Position numbers and translations under genes: made by a program. Below, piece by piece: positions 1 to 9,525 of a stretch of DNA of 64,000 nucleotides (positions within the stretch are counted from its first letter, which is position 1; every line of letters begins with the position of its first letter). The notes under the pieces are model-generated. The model was not told where the DNA came from and did not search any database. It saw only the letters and a program-made list of their open reading frames with translations. The stretch spans positions 8,958-72,957 of the forward strand of contig CABIWW010000013.1 in NCBI GenBank assembly GCA_902362435.1, in the 5' to 3' direction. The DNA is from Eubacteriaceae bacterium. Lineage in GTDB: Bacteria > Bacillota > Clostridia > Peptostreptococcales > Anaerovoracaceae.

Positions 1-2
1 AT

Positions 3-152
3 CCTGTAAAGGAAGCGGCGAAGATCGCTGTAGGTACGGTGGCTGAATTCCTTGAGGAGCATCCGGATGCATTTGATGTTGTGGAATGGGTCCTGTTCGA
101 TGACAACACCATGCAGGTGTATGAGCAGGCGATAGCAGCAGCGGGTGCATAG
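3..152 (+). CDS. Macro-domain protein, C-terminal end (5' truncated by window edge)
   Basis: An open frame enters from the left edge and ends at the TAG at 150-152. The 49 visible residues have the form of the last helices of a macro domain (O-acetyl-ADP-ribose deacetylase / ADP-ribose binding family): a helix with VAEFLEEHPD, then a strand with EWVLFDD, then a final helix with VYEQAI. Proteins of this family bind or hydrolyse ADP-ribose derivatives in the cytoplasm. The catalytic region lies outside the window, so activity cannot be judged. The next gene starts 2 nt after the stop, which suggests a shared transcript. The family call rests only on this C-terminal pattern. Confidence 0.6.
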   Translation, partial: PVKEAAKIAVGTVAEFLEEHPDAFDVVEWVLFDDNTMQVYEQAIAAAGA

Positions 153-154
153 CA

Positions 155-832
155 GTGGCGCTTTATTATGAGGAAAGCGGAAACGGGTTTCCGCTGATAC
201 TGCTGCATGGAAACGGCGAGGACCACACGTATTTTGAGAACCAGGTGAGTTTCTTTTCGGACAGATACCGTGTGATCGCGCTTGATACTCGGGGTCATGG
301 AAAGTCGCCGCGCGGTGGCGGAGAGTTCACGTTGAGCCGGTTTGCTGACGATCTCTATGAGTTTATGAAGCTGATGGGCATAGAAAAGGCTCATATCCTG
401 GGATTTTCCGACGGTGCGAATATCGCGATGATCTTTGTGCTGAGGCATCCGGAAATGATAGAAAAACTGATCCTGAACGGCGGGAATCTGTCGCCGGCAG
501 GGATACGAAAAAGCGTGCAGCTTCCTATAGAGATCGGATCCAGGATAGCTGGATTTTTTGCGGGAAAAAGCATGTCGGCAGCGCAAAATGCTGAAATGCT
601 GGGGCTGATGGTAAATGAGCCGCATATCGAGCCCGGTCAGCTGGCGGCGATCACGGTCCCTACGCTTGTCATTGCCGGGACAAGAGATATGGTAAAACGC
701 CGGCATACAGAGCTGATAGCCGCCAGTCTGCCCGATTCCAGACTTGTGTTCATAAAAGGAAATCATTTTATTGCGAACCGGAAAGCGGCGTTGTTCAATG
801 AAGCGGTACGGGAGTTTCTGGGGCAGAGATGA
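155..832 (+). CDS. Alpha/beta-hydrolase fold protein
   Basis: A 225-residue cytoplasmic alpha/beta hydrolase starting at GTG only 2 nt after the preceding stop, so it is probably translationally coupled. The oxyanion-hole HGN lies near residue 18. The nucleophile elbow is GFSDG with Ser85, the acid is probably Asp178 (AGTRD), and the general base His204 (GNHF). The whole triad is therefore present. Length is slightly short for the family (usually 240-280), with a small cap region at about residues 120-160. The substrate is unknown; ester or lactone hydrolysis is the family expectation. Co-transcription with a macro-domain gene gives no clear functional hint. Confidence 0.85.
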   Translation: MALYYEESGNGFPLILLHGNGEDHTYFENQVSFFSDRYRVIALDTRGHGKSPRGGGEFTLSRFADDLYEFMKLMGIEKAHILGFSDGANIAMIFVLRHPEMIEKLILNGGNLSPAGIRKSVQLPIEIGSRIAGFFAGKSMSAAQNAEMLGLMVNEPHIEPGQLAAITVPTLVIAGTRDMVKRRHTELIAASLPDSRLVFIKGNHFIANRKAALFNEAVREFLGQR

Positions 833-1179
833 GATTTCAAGCTTGGGTGATGCGCGTAGCTCGCGCGGCTGGGGGGTAGTCTATTGGGTATAAAAATATG
901 GCGATATATATTCTCAGGAAGTGTTCATATCTACCCTTTGTGTAAGATCTGGAGATGAGCAAAAATCATACACAAACCGATATAATCAGGTACTGAGTGT
1001 ATTGAACTTAAGTTTGTAACAGGACTGTAATAGAAATCATGAAAGCGTAATACTTTTGTTGCATTAAAAACCCTTGAAAACGTTGAAATTTCAAGGATAA
1101 CTGTAGTGCGCCCTGAGGGGCGTGCGCAGAACGCAGGGCTGCTTTACAATGGTCACGCCTTTCGGGTTCAAATAATATG
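833..1179. other. Gene-free stretch between hydrolase and tRNA-Leu
   Basis: No supported coding region. It holds a GCGCG/CGCGC hairpin near 852-866, an inverted repeat CCTTGAAA/TTTCAAGG at 1072-1079 and 1089-1096, and at 1104-1120 a short copy of the 3' end of the neighbouring tRNA-Leu (14 of 17 bases match). No promoter with two good hexamers is visible, although a lone TATAAT occurs near 981. Confidence 0.4.
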
Positions 1180-1204
1180 AAAAAAAGACCTGACGGTCTT
1201 TTTT
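1180..1204 (-). terminator. Intrinsic terminator after tRNA-Leu
   Basis: Stem of AAAAAGACC (1182-1190) and GGTCTTTTT (1195-1203) with a TGAC loop. It lies immediately 3' of the tRNA on the minus strand. Because A and T runs flank the stem it can also work on the plus strand. Confidence 0.8.
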
Positions 1205-1207
1205 ATG

Positions 1208-1290
1208 TGGTGCGCCTTGAGGGACTTGAACCCCCACGGTCTCCCACTAGAACCTAAATCTAGCGTGTCTGCCAATTCCACCAAAGGCGC
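1208..1290 (-). tRNA. tRNA-Leu(UAG)
   Basis: Read on the minus strand this is an 83-nt class II tRNA. The acceptor stem is GCGCCTT/AAGGCGC (7 bp) with discriminator A and an encoded CCA end at 1208-1210. The anticodon stem is CTAGA/TCTAG with loop TTTAGGT, which gives anticodon UAG and so decodes leucine CUN codons. The T-loop TTCAAGT and the extended variable arm of leucine tRNAs are present. A terminator follows 4 nt downstream. Confidence 0.95.
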
Positions 1291-1413
1291 AGGGTTATGT
1301 AATTGTGCTGTGCCGAAACACGGATACTTTATAAGTATATTGAGTTTTTGGACCATTGTCAATTGAAATTTAAACGTTAGCGGAATTAAAATTGCAAGGC
1401 CACAATGCATATT

Positions 1414-1449
1414 AAAATACAATGGCGGCTACCGTTTCCGATAGCCGCC
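1414..1449 (-). terminator. Probable terminator of the surface-protein gene
   Basis: On the minus strand an 8-bp stem GGCGGCTA/TAGCCGCC (1424-1431 with 1442-1449) is followed by ATTGTATTTT. It lies 30 nt past the stop of the surface-protein gene and upstream of the tRNA. Confidence 0.65.
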
Positions 1450-1479
1450 GCACAGGTCAAGATTTTCTGTTATCAGTTA

Positions 1480-3729
1480 TTATCTGTTATACTTTTTCTT
1501 TCTGCTTACAATCGTAGTACCAATAACAACTCCGCTGCTGACAAACAGCAGAGCAAACCACAGAAGCATATTGCTGGTGTCGCCGGTATTTGTACCTGTT
1601 GTTTCACCTTTGCCTGGCTTGTTATCGCTCGGCGTTGTCGCCGATGCATCGTTGGACTTCCAGGCCGCCTCATAGGTTGCGTTGCCTGTCACTTTAGCCG
1701 CAACCTCAGGCTTCCAGCCGGCAAAGGTATATCCCTTACGGGTTGGTGTGCCGTTGAATGCAGGGGTAGCCTTGCCGGACTCTACCGTGTAAGTCTGATC
1801 CTTGAAGATCTCTTCGCCTTCTACGCCGTCGGTGTAGGTAACGGTGTACTTATCAGAAGGAGTAACAGCACCTGCCTCAGGTGTCATCGTCAAGTCGGTG
1901 AGGACCCACATAGTGCCGTCGGAACCATCGCTAGTATCGCCTTCGTAGCGCTTATAATCCACTAATTTGCCGTTGATCTTCAGCTTGGTGTCGGGTCCGA
2001 ATATATAACGGATATTTCCGACATCGCCGTAAGTCGTCACATACACGCCATAATGATAGGTCTTCCCGGCTTCAAAAGCGGTGATTTTGTTTTCATAGAA
2101 ATTCCCGAAGTCCGTAGACATCGCGCCGGTCTTGCTGTCCAGCTCCCACCACTCGCAGCGGAAAGCGTAGTCTGCGCCATCAGGCACCTTACCGGTGAAC
2201 ACCGGTTTATCCCCGTCCTTGAAGCTGACGGTGACATCGTTGATCTCCACCACATCAATGACGGTCACAGTAGGCATAGTGATCGTTTTAATGGCAGGGA
2301 TATACATAGAACCGCCGACGAATGGCGCCGCTACTTTTTCCCCATTCACTGTAATAACGGTTTCACTGCTGAAGGAATATCCGTCTTTCGGCTTCAGCAT
2401 AAGGGAATACACATATTTTTTCCCGCATTCAAATTTCGTGATGGTCGGCAGAGAACCGTGTGAGCCGTTATCGGAATACCAGGCGGCAACGGGTTCATTG
2501 TTTTCAAATTCTTGCCAGCATTCATAAGCGATCTCGTATTTATCTGTATCGGCCTCTGAAACCCAAGCCGTTGCCTGTGGAGCATCACCCGGCTGATAGT
2601 TGAATTTCGCATTTTCAACGGCAGCAGTGGTGATGGTCGATGCAGCCGCAGGTGTCCATTTGGCTTTCAGGTTAATATTCTTGGTGACATTGGTGTCAAA
2701 GGCATACTGCGTATCATTCAGATACCAACCGGCAAAATCATAGCCGTTCTTCTCAGGGTCAGCGGGCTTGACTGCCGGAGCGTTACGCAGTTTCTGCTCG
2801 GACACGGCGCTGCCGCCGTCAGAATCAAAGGTTACGGTGAATTCATCAAAGGAATAAGGGAATGCACCGCAGTCTTCAAAAGTGCCGCCGGTCATGGTGA
2901 CCACGGCTTCATCGTTGCTGCCATATACCGCCATGCCAAGTCCACCCAGATCCACTTTGCAGCTCTTTATAGTGCCGCCGGTCATAGTGAAGTGACCGTC
3001 TCTGTAAATATTCACAGCTCCGCCGTTGGCACCGGCAGAGCAATTCTGAATGACACCGCCGTTCAGCTCAAAGGTGCCGCTCTGCTTGATATATACCGCG
3101 CCGCCGTCATCGTCGGCTCTGCAACTGCCGATGGAGCCGCCGTTCATAATGAAGCTGCAGCCGCTGCCAATGTCCACTGCGCCGCCGTCATCGGCGGCCT
3201 TGCAGTCCATGATGGCTCCACCGTTCATAATGAACTTACCATACCTGGTAGGTGGTTCTGTTACACCGGTGTTGGCTACATCCACAGCGCCGCCGTCACC
3301 GTCGGCATCCGTGCAGTTCACGATACTGCCGCTTTCCAGAATCAGCGTACCTCCTTTGACTTCAATTCCGCAGTTCTTGTTCTGCCCGTCGATCTTGCCG
3401 CCGGTTCCGCTGTCCTTTACTGTCAGGTTTCCGTTGCTGCGCACCCGAATTATATCCTCATCTGTCGAGCTGCAGCTCAGGGTATATCCGTTCAGGTCCA
3501 GTATCACGGTGCGATTCACATCGAGCTCGTAAGTGGTCTCAATGTTTCCGCCTAACTTGATCTCGGTGCAGTCCGCATTTTCAAGTGCCGTCGTCAACTC
3601 TGTTTCGTTATTGACGGTGGTTGTATTGGCAGCGAAGGCCGTAGCCGCCGTCATCGGCGCCAGCGACAGCACCATGCACAGTGTGAGCAGGACTGTCAGC
3701 AGCTTGGTCCTCACGGGTCTTGTTTTCAT
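1480..3729 (-). CDS. Secreted beta-helix / InlB B-repeat surface protein
   Basis: A 749-residue cell-surface protein. Residues 1-33 are a Sec signal peptide ending near TAFA. Residues about 60-290 hold a right-handed beta-helix built from short repeats in which FxMNGGxIxxC and GGAV alternate. An InlB-type B repeat follows (about 295-360, with GYDFAGWY), then a central region with two similar modules, then a second B-like repeat (about 630-690, GYTFAGW). The C-terminus has a Thr/Gly linker, one membrane helix (about 722-740) and a basic tail. NTGDTSN before the helix looks like a decayed sortase motif, so anchoring is probably by the helix. The start has AGGAG 7 nt upstream. An adhesin or surface-matrix role is inferred from the fold only. 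Confidence 0.85.
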   Translation of the reverse strand: MKTRPVRTKLLTVLLTLCMVLSLAPMTAATAFAANTTTVNNETELTTALENADCTEIKLGGNIETTYELDVNRTVILDLNGYTLSCSSTDEDIIRVRSNGNLTVKDSGTGGKIDGQNKNCGIEVKGGTLILESGSIVNCTDADGDGGAVDVANTGVTEPPTRYGKFIMNGGAIMDCKAADDGGAVDIGSGCSFIMNGGSIGSCRADDDGGAVYIKQSGTFELNGGVIQNCSAGANGGAVNIYRDGHFTMTGGTIKSCKVDLGGLGMAVYGSNDEAVVTMTGGTFEDCGAFPYSFDEFTVTFDSDGGSAVSEQKLRNAPAVKPADPEKNGYDFAGWYLNDTQYAFDTNVTKNINLKAKWTPAAASTITTAAVENAKFNYQPGDAPQATAWVSEADTDKYEIAYECWQEFENNEPVAAWYSDNGSHGSLPTITKFECGKKYVYSLMLKPKDGYSFSSETVITVNGEKVAAPFVGGSMYIPAIKTITMPTVTVIDVVEINDVTVSFKDGDKPVFTGKVPDGADYAFRCEWWELDSKTGAMSTDFGNFYENKITAFEAGKTYHYGVYVTTYGDVGNIRYIFGPDTKLKINGKLVDYKRYEGDTSDGSDGTMWVLTDLTMTPEAGAVTPSDKYTVTYTDGVEGEEIFKDQTYTVESGKATPAFNGTPTRKGYTFAGWKPEVAAKVTGNATYEAAWKSNDASATTPSDNKPGKGETTGTNTGDTSNMLLWFALLFVSSGVVIGTTIVSRKKKYNR

Positions 3730-3857
3730 TGGTTTGCTCCTTTCTGCGGCTGTTGCCGCAATAAAAACTCTTCTGTATTTTAGCTTCTTTTTTATATAAA
3801 AGCCATGATATATTCAATCATGTCAATTGTATAATACAAAGAAGAAAGGTTCAGCAT

Positions 3858-3891
3858 ATTTCCCGAAGTGTCAATTGACTATTCGGGAAAT
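3858..3891. repeat. 34-bp inverted repeat upstream of surface-protein gene
   Basis: Arms ATTTCCCGAA (3858-3867) and TTCGGGAAAT (3882-3891) are perfect 10-bp complements around a centre that contains the palindrome TCAATTGA. A related GTCAATTG occurs at about 3819. It lies between two divergent genes, 129 nt upstream of the surface-protein start, and could be an operator or a transcript hairpin. No T-run follows. Confidence 0.5.
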
Positions 3892-3995
3892 CGTATCATT
3901 CCTCATTTTATTTTTATGGCAGTGAATGAATGGTAACAGGATATTCCGGTTTCCGCCATAAAAGCAAGGCAAAAGGCATAATTTTTAAAAATTAT

Positions 3996-4022
3996 TAGCA
4001 CTCTTTTAAGGTGAGTGCTAAA
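3996..4022 (+). promoter_or_regulatory. CIRCE operator (HrcA site) of clpB
   Basis: TTAGCACTC, 9 nt, GAGTGCTAA: a perfect match to the CIRCE element bound by the heat-shock repressor HrcA. It sits 6 nt upstream of the -35 box of the clpB promoter, so clpB is expected to belong to the HrcA regulon. A GTG inside the element (4011) is in frame with clpB but has no ribosome site and is not the start. Confidence 0.95.
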
Positions 4023-4028
4023 AAACTG

Positions 4029-4057
4029 TTGACTTTTGCTTTTTCCAGGTTTAAAAT
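4029..4057 (+). promoter_or_regulatory. Sigma-A promoter of clpB
   Basis: TTGACT (4029-4034), a 17-nt spacer, TAAAAT (4052-4057). It is located between the CIRCE element and the clpB ribosome site, leaving a leader of about 55 nt. Confidence 0.85.
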
Positions 4058-4118
4058 AATAATCAGCAAGGGAAAATATACCTGCGGAACATTATTAAAC
4101 CATACGGAGGTGGGGTTT

Positions 4119-6710
4119 ATGAACATAGAAAAATACACACAGAATGCACAGAGTGCGATAATAGATTGTCAGAATATAGCAATAGAAGAAGGGCATCAGC
4201 AGATAGATGGAGAACATCTTCATCTGGCGCTCCTTATGCAGAAGGACGGGCTGATCCCGAAACTGCTCAAGTTCATGGAAGTGAACACGGGTGAGATAAT
4301 CGGAGCTCTGGAAAGCGAGATAGATAAACTGCCTAAGGTTTCCGGAAGTGCTGAGAACATGTACTCGACAAGGAGGCTGCAGCAGATCTTCCTCAATGCG
4401 GAGAAGAAAGCCGAAAAGATGAAAGACGAATACATCAGCGTCGAACATCTTTATCTGGCACTCCTCGATGAGCGCAACACGCCGTCAGCTGCGATTTTCA
4501 AGAGATACGGCATCACGAAGGAAAAATTCCTGGATGCGCTCAACAAAGTGCGCGGCAACCAGAGAGTGACAAGCCAGAATCCTGAGGAAAACTACGATGC
4601 GCTGAACAAGTACGGCAGAGACCTCGTAGAGATGGCAAGAGAAGGCAAGCTCGATCCGGTGATCGGCCGTGACAGCGAGATCAGACATACGATCCAGATC
4701 CTTTCCAGAAGGACTAAGAACAATCCGGTGCTGATCGGAGAACCGGGCGTCGGCAAGACGGCTGTCGTAGAAGGACTGGCACAGAGGATCCTGAACGGAG
4801 ACGTGCCTGAAGGCCTTAAGGACAAGACGATATTTGCACTGGACATGGGATCGCTGATCGCAGGTGCAAAGTTCAGAGGCGAGTTCGAAGAAAGGCTCAA
4901 GGCTGTACTTAACGAGATCGAGAAATCCGAAGGAAGGATAATCCTCTTCATCGACGAGATACACAACATAGTCGGCGCAGGCAAGACAGAAGGAGCAATG
5001 GACGCCGGCAACCTGCTCAAGCCGAAACTTGCGAGAGGCGAGCTGCACTGCATAGGTGCGACTACGCTCGATGAATACAGGAAATATATAGAAAAAGACG
5101 CCGCACTGGAACGTCGTTTCCAGAAGGTGCTGGTAGACCAGCCGACAGTGGAAGACACGATATCGATCCTCAGAGGTCTGAAAGAGCGATTCGAGATCCA
5201 TCACGGCGTAAGGATAACAGACAGCGCGCTGATCGCATGCGCAACGCTTTCCGACAGATACATCAGCGACAGATTCCTGCCTGACAAGGCGATCGACCTG
5301 ATGGACGAAGCGGCTTCGAAGATCAGGACCGAGATCGACAGCATGCCGGCTGAACTCGATGAGATATCGAGAAAGATAATGCAGCTCGAGATAGAAAAGC
5401 AGGCGCTCGGCAAAGAGACAGACGCCGGCTCGAAAGCACGGCTGGCAGCTTTGGAAAAAGAACTGTCACAGCTTCGCGATGAAAGCAATGCGATGCGCGC
5501 ACAGTGGGAAGGCGAAAAGAAAGCGATCACCGAGGTAAAGGCTGTAAAGCAGCAGATCGAGGATGTAAAGCATCAGATGGAAGAAGCCGAGAGGCATTAC
5601 GATCTCGAAAAGCTGGCACAGCTCAAATACGGAACGCTGCCTGACCTCGAAAAGAAACTTGAGGTAGAGAAGGAAAAGGCTGAAGAGGCCAAGGAATCCA
5701 GACTTCTCAAGGAAGAAGTCACCGAAGAGGAGATCGCGGAAGTCATCTCCGGCTGGACGGGTATCCCTGTAAGCAAGCTCGTAGAGAGCGAGAGGGAAAA
5801 ACTGTTAAAGCTGCCTGAGATACTTCACAAGAGAGTCATCGGCCAGGAAGAAGGCGTCAAGGCTGTTGCAGAGGCTGTGCTCAGAGCAAGAGCAGGGCTC
5901 AAGGACGAGAAGCGACCGATCGGATCGTTCATATTCCTCGGACCTACGGGCGTCGGCAAGACCGAGCTTGCGAAAGCTTTGTCAGAAGCGCTGTTTGACT
6001 CCGAGAAAAACATGGTGCGTATAGACATGTCAGAGTACATGGAGAAACATTCAGTCTCGAGACTCGTAGGTGCGCCTCCGGGATACGTTGGATACGATGA
6101 AGGCGGACAGCTCACAGAGGCCGTAAGGAGAAAACCTTACAGTGTCATCCTGTTCGACGAGATCGAAAAGGCACATCCGGATGTATTCAATATCCTGCTC
6201 CAGCTGCTGGATGACGGCCGTCTGACAGACAACCAGGGCAGGACCGTGGACTTCAAGAACACTATCGTCATCATGACTTCCAATATCGGAAGCAACTACC
6301 TGATCGACGGTATCAGATCGGACGGAACGGTCGACGAAGAAGTCAAGCAGAAAGTCGAAGACGAGACGAAGAAATACTTCAGACCTGAGTTCCTGAACAG
6401 GATCGACGAGATCGTAGTGTTCTCGCCGCTCACAGAAACACAGATCGTAAGGATCATCGAGCTCGCTATGAAGGACATCGAAAAACGTCTTGAAGAGAGA
6501 AATATCACGCTCACACTCACAGACAGAGCGAAGAAGTTCATCGCTGACGAAAGCTACGATCCGGCTTACGGTGCAAGACCTGTAAAGAGATTCCTGCAGA
6601 GGAATGTCGAGACAGAGCTTGCAGGCGAGATCATAAAGGGCAGTGTCAAGGACGGCGACAAAGTCCTCATCGACTGCGACGGTGACAAGCTGACATTTAC
6701 AGCTGAATAA
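4119..6710 (+). CDS. clpB: ClpB protein disaggregase
   Basis: An 863-residue Hsp100 ATPase that, with DnaK, extracts polypeptides from aggregates in the cytoplasm. Visible in order: the double Clp N-domain (1-145); the first AAA+ module with GEPGVGKT and Walker B FIDEI; a long coiled-coil M domain (about 405-530, rich in Lys/Glu), which marks ClpB rather than ClpA or ClpC; and the second AAA+ module with GPTGVGKT, the ClpB/C signature [13 protein letters not shown] and Walker [11 protein letters not shown]. Length fits the family (857-870). The start is the ATG at 4119 preceded by GGAGG. An in-frame upstream extension of 36 codons begins inside the CIRCE operator and is rejected. The gene is monocistronic, with a terminator at 6761. 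Confidence 0.97.
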   Translation: MNIEKYTQNAQSAIIDCQNIAIEEGHQQIDGEHLHLALLMQKDGLIPKLLKFMEVNTGEIIGALESEIDKLPKVSGSAENMYSTRRLQQIFLNAEKKAEKMKDEYISVEHLYLALLDERNTPSAAIFKRYGITKEKFLDALNKVRGNQRVTSQNPEENYDALNKYGRDLVEMAREGKLDPVIGRDSEIRHTIQILSRRTKNNPVLIGEPGVGKTAVVEGLAQRILNGDVPEGLKDKTIFALDMGSLIAGAKFRGEFEERLKAVLNEIEKSEGRIILFIDEIHNIVGAGKTEGAMDAGNLLKPKLARGELHCIGATTLDEYRKYIEKDAALERRFQKVLVDQPTVEDTISILRGLKERFEIHHGVRITDSALIACATLSDRYISDRFLPDKAIDLMDEAASKIRTEIDSMPAELDEISRKIMQLEIEKQALGKETDAGSKARLAALEKELSQLRDESNAMRAQWEGEKKAITEVKAVKQQIEDVKHQMEEAERHYDLEKLAQLKYGTLPDLEKKLEVEKEKAEEAKESRLLKEEVTEEEIAEVISGWTGIPVSKLVESEREKLLKLPEILHKRVIGQEEGVKAVAEAVLRARAGLKDEKRPIGSFIFLGPTGVGKTELAKALSEALFDSEKNMVRIDMSEYMEKHSVSRLVGAPPGYVGYDEGGQLTEAVRRKPYSVILFDEIEKAHPDVFNILLQLLDDGRLTDNQGRTVDFKNTIVIMTSNIGSNYLIDGIRSDGTVDEEVKQKVEDETKKYFRPEFLNRIDEIVVFSPLTETQIVRIIELAMKDIEKRLEERNITLTLTDRAKKFIADESYDPAYGARPVKRFLQRNVETELAGEIIKGSVKDGDKVLIDCDGDKLTFTAE

Positions 6711-6760
6711 TGAAGACAGATCAGCACAGGCATAAGTGCTGGTGAGATAACGGCGCAGCG

Positions 6761-6803
6761 GCCGGGGAAATTATGACGAGTTTCCCCGGCTTTTTTGTTT
6801 TTT
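6761..6803 (+). terminator. Terminator of clpB
   Basis: A 10-bp stem GCCGGGGAAA/TTTCCCCGGC around a 10-nt loop, followed by TTTTTTGTTTTTT. It lies 50 nt after the clpB stop. Confidence 0.92.
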
Positions 6804-6943
6804 ATAAAGGGGGCACTGTTCGTGCTTTGCGGTATTTTCAGGATGGTGATGCAGAGGGATTTTTTCGTCCGCACTTCCCGGCGATTTTTTCATATGCAGC
6901 GATATATGCCGAAACTTGATGCTGCCGGTATGTGCCGATTCGC

Positions 6944-6972
6944 TTGCATATCTGCCCGGGCTGGTTTAAAAT
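6944..6972 (+). promoter_or_regulatory. Promoter of the DUF4317 gene
   Basis: TTGCAT (6944-6949), a 17-nt spacer, TAAAAT (6967-6972), 69 nt upstream of the chosen start codon. Confidence 0.6.
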
Positions 6973-7041
6973 AAATGTCATGGCTGCCGGCGGCATGTGT
7001 GCGGCAGCTTCAAATCGTCAGAAGACCGGGAGAAAAGATTT

Positions 7042-8307
7042 ATGAATCAGAAAGAACTGAGAGAGATAAGAAAACGTTTCAAGCTTGACAAAGACAGCAT
7101 CAGCCATGTTTACGGCTGCTATGTGAACGCAGCGAAGGATATCGTTGCCAGGATGGATATGTCGATGGGGCTGATGGAGCAGGAAGAGGCAGAGCTGTAT
7201 CTCAAGCAGCTGAAAAAAGCGATATCGGGAACGCTCGGAAAGAATCTGCTCGATATAGGATTTTCGACGAAGCAGGTCGAGGACAGCGATGAGCACAGGC
7301 TGCTGCAGGCGCTCAGACTGTCGCATCTCAGAGACGAAGACATGCGTGAGCTGTTTTACCAGCGCGTCATAGAATCGCTTGATTTCGGCGACGAGAGCTA
7401 TGTTATACTGCTGGCTTCCGATTCATACGATATCCCGTTCAAGGGAAACGATGACGAGATCTGGGAAGAGGGCTCGAACGAAGTGTTCGACTACATGATA
7501 TGCTGCATCTGTCCAGTGAAGGATGCGAAAGCGTCGCTGCGGTATTTTGCGGAAGAGAGAAATTTCAGGGGAGCATCCTCAGGCCATGTGCTGGGAACTC
7601 CGGAGCTGGGATTCATGTTTCCGACATTTGACGACAGGAGCACGAACATATATAATGCGCTTTACTACAGCCGCGGGCTGGCGGACATACACGAGGAGTT
7701 CATCGCAGGCATTTTCAATACGGAAAAGGTGCCGATGTCTGCAGGCGCGCAGCAGCATGCTTTCAGCGATGTGCTGTGCGAGTCTCTCGGAAATGACTGC
7801 AGTCTGGATGTAGTAAAGGCTGTGCACGGGCAGATCAGGGAAAGGCTGCTGATCCACAAGGAGAGCAAGGATCCGGAGGTGCCGGAGATATACGTCGAAG
7901 ATGTGGATGATATACTGAAAAGCAGCGGAGTGCCTGATGAAAAGATCGGCACATTCAATGAAGCATGCCGCAGGGAATTCGGAGAGCAGTCGGTGCTCAA
8001 TCCGATAAATCTGATGGAGAGCAACAAATTCCAGATGGTGACGCCGCAGGTGAAGATAACCGTCGACCCGGAATTTACATATACGATAACGACTAAAGTG
8101 ATAGACGGGAGCAGGTACATACTGATCCCGATGGGAGAGGGCGTTGAAGTGAACGGCATCGATATAAGCACCGATGCGAGCGATGCCGGGGAAGCAGGAC
8201 AGGGCAGAGACGCCGGAGCGATTGGGGAAGCAGAGCAGGCTAGCGTTTCAGGGGCGCACGAAAGCGCCGAGACGGCCGGCAACGCAGATGATGAAGTGGA
8301 GTTCTAG
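7042..8307 (+). CDS. DUF4317 family protein
   Basis: A 421-residue soluble protein that matches the DUF4317 family of Clostridia over its full length. Its hallmark start is MNQKELREIRKRF, followed by a Cys-containing strand (YGCYVN) and a conserved core through about residue 375. The function of the family is not known. The last 45 residues are a Gly/Ala/Glu-rich tail (about residues 380-421) without predicted fold, of the filler type seen in other genes here. The ATG at 7042 is chosen because GGGAG lies 8 nt upstream and the family begins there; a 15-codon upstream extension is unlikely. It converges on the next gene with only 6 nt between the stops. Confidence 0.85.
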   Translation: MNQKELREIRKRFKLDKDSISHVYGCYVNAAKDIVARMDMSMGLMEQEEAELYLKQLKKAISGTLGKNLLDIGFSTKQVEDSDEHRLLQALRLSHLRDEDMRELFYQRVIESLDFGDESYVILLASDSYDIPFKGNDDEIWEEGSNEVFDYMICCICPVKDAKASLRYFAEERNFRGASSGHVLGTPELGFMFPTFDDRSTNIYNALYYSRGLADIHEEFIAGIFNTEKVPMSAGAQQHAFSDVLCESLGNDCSLDVVKAVHGQIRERLLIHKESKDPEVPEIYVEDVDDILKSSGVPDEKIGTFNEACRREFGEQSVLNPINLMESNKFQMVTPQVKITVDPEFTYTITTKVIDGSRYILIPMGEGVEVNGIDISTDASDAGEAGQGRDAGAIGEAEQASVSGAHESAETAGNADDEVEF

Positions 8308-8313
8308 TCAGCT

Positions 8314-8886
8314 CTAGCTCAGCTTCATGTTGTCTGCGCCTTTGCGGCGTATGCGCTTCAGATAGAAACTGATGCAGAGCGTGTAGATATAATCGTAGAC
8401 AAGCATCATCAGGATGCCTGCGATGATGAGGATCCATACAGGGTAATCCGGAAGATGGATGCTTCCGAGCAGCAGCTTTTTGAAGCCGAGAAGTCCAGTG
8501 CAGAGGACAGCGGCAAAAAAGGCTGCTTTTATTATGACCTGAAGGATGCCGCTGTGCAGCTTTTCCACATAGAATTTAAGGATACCGTAGTATCCGAAGA
8601 AAAACGCGTATGGTATCACGGCTGGCTTGTTCGGCACTATGAAAAATCCCAGGATCACTGCGGCAGCGTAAAGCAGCGCAGCTGCGCCGACTCCTGATTC
8701 GAGCAGCATGACCGCGGTGAAGAGCGAGCTGAGCGCAAACAGCGTGAGCTCGATGCCGGGCGCGACAGAACCCGCAAAGAGAAAGGCGAGAGTCAGCGCA
8801 AGGCATATGCCTCCAAGTGCGATCACAGATGACTGATTTTTTCGACCGGTGTTATCCGTGTTTTTTCGGTAATTGCTGTTTTTCAA
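8314..8886 (-). CDS. Small integral membrane protein, unknown function
   Basis: A 190-residue protein with a polar N-terminus (about 20 residues) and five or six hydrophobic helices (about 21-38, 43-60, 64-82, 88-104, 112-130, 145-172), ending in a short basic tail. I recognise no named family. The start is TTG at 8886 with AAAGGGG 8 nt upstream; an ATG 5 nt before it is out of frame and closes at once. It is the third gene of a minus-strand set with the J-domain and DUF5685 genes, 15 nt behind the former, so the three products may act together at the membrane. Confidence 0.75.
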   Translation of the reverse strand: MKNSNYRKNTDNTGRKNQSSVIALGGICLALTLAFLFAGSVAPGIELTLFALSSLFTAVMLLESGVGAAALLYAAAVILGFFIVPNKPAVIPYAFFFGYYGILKFYVEKLHSGILQVIIKAAFFAAVLCTGLLGFKKLLLGSIHLPDYPVWILIIAGILMMLVYDYIYTLCISFYLKRIRRKGADNMKLS

Positions 8887-8901
8887 TTCATATCCCCTTT
8901 A

Positions 8902-9501
8902 TCATATGCAGTCGCAGCAGCAGTCAGCGCAGATGTAGCACTGCAGCGCCTGACAGCACATATCATTGCTGCTTCCGTAGCCGCGGCCGTAAGCCTGATT
9001 CTGATAGGCTCCGCCCATGTTGATTATACGGCCGTAAGCCTGGCTGTATTCCATGTTGTTAGGAGCCAGGTCGTTAGCTGTTTTGAGTTTGTTGACAGCA
9101 TCATCGTACCAGCCTTTTCTGTAGGAAAGCATACCTGACAGGAAGAACCATTCGGCGCTTCTGTCCTTGGTGCTGTTCAGGATGTTTTCTGCTGCAGTCA
9201 GGTTGCCTGCATCGATGTAACGGCGTACTGCCATGTAGTCAGGCGTGCCATAGCTGCCGCCGGAACCTGAGCCGCTGCCGTAATTCCCGTAGCTGTAGCT
9301 GCCTGATGGACCGGAGTTCCTGTTCTTCATCAGCATGTCGTATGCCTCATTGACCTCCTGCAGTTTTTCCTCTGCAAGGTCGGCAAGCGGGTTATCCTGA
9401 TATTTATCCGGATGGTATTTCTTGACGAGTTCTTTGTACGCTTTTTTTATTTCTTCTTCGGAGGCGTTTTCAGGCACGCCCAGTACTTCATAAGGGTTCA
9501 T
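8902..9501 (-). CDS. J-domain (DnaJ-like) protein with Cys-rich tail
   Basis: A 199-residue co-chaperone-like protein. Residues 1-62 form a J domain with the HPD motif (KKYHPDKY) needed to stimulate DnaK. Residues about 70-95 are a Gly/Ser/Tyr linker, residues about 100-160 a TPR-like helical pair, and the last 17 residues are very Cys-rich ([18 protein letters not shown]), which suggests metal binding or membrane proximity. It lacks the zinc-finger and substrate domains of true DnaJ. Start ATG with AAGGAG 6 nt upstream. It sits 24 nt after the DUF5685 gene, an arrangement common in Clostridia. Confidence 0.88.
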   Translation of the reverse strand: MNPYEVLGVPENASEEEIKKAYKELVKKYHPDKYQDNPLADLAEEKLQEVNEAYDMLMKNRNSGPSGSYSYGNYGSGSGSGGSYGTPDYMAVRRYIDAGNLTAAENILNSTKDRSAEWFFLSGMLSYRKGWYDDAVNKLKTANDLAPNNMEYSQAYGRIINMGGAYQNQAYGRGYGSSNDMCCQALQCYICADCCCDCI

Positions 9502-9525
9502 CTAAATCTCCTTCTTCTATTGAAA

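Noticed and set aside
1890..3729. Pectate lyase or other polysaccharide lyase activity for the beta-helix protein
   Set aside because: The repeats give only the fold; no catalytic motif is visible.
3730..3850. TTGACA boxes on the minus strand as promoter of the surface-protein gene
   Set aside because: Two TTGACA hexamers are present, but neither has a -10-like hexamer at 16-18 nt, so no promoter is called.
4011..4118. 36-codon N-terminal extension of clpB
   Set aside because: Its GTG lies inside the CIRCE operator, and the promoter and ribosome site lie within it.
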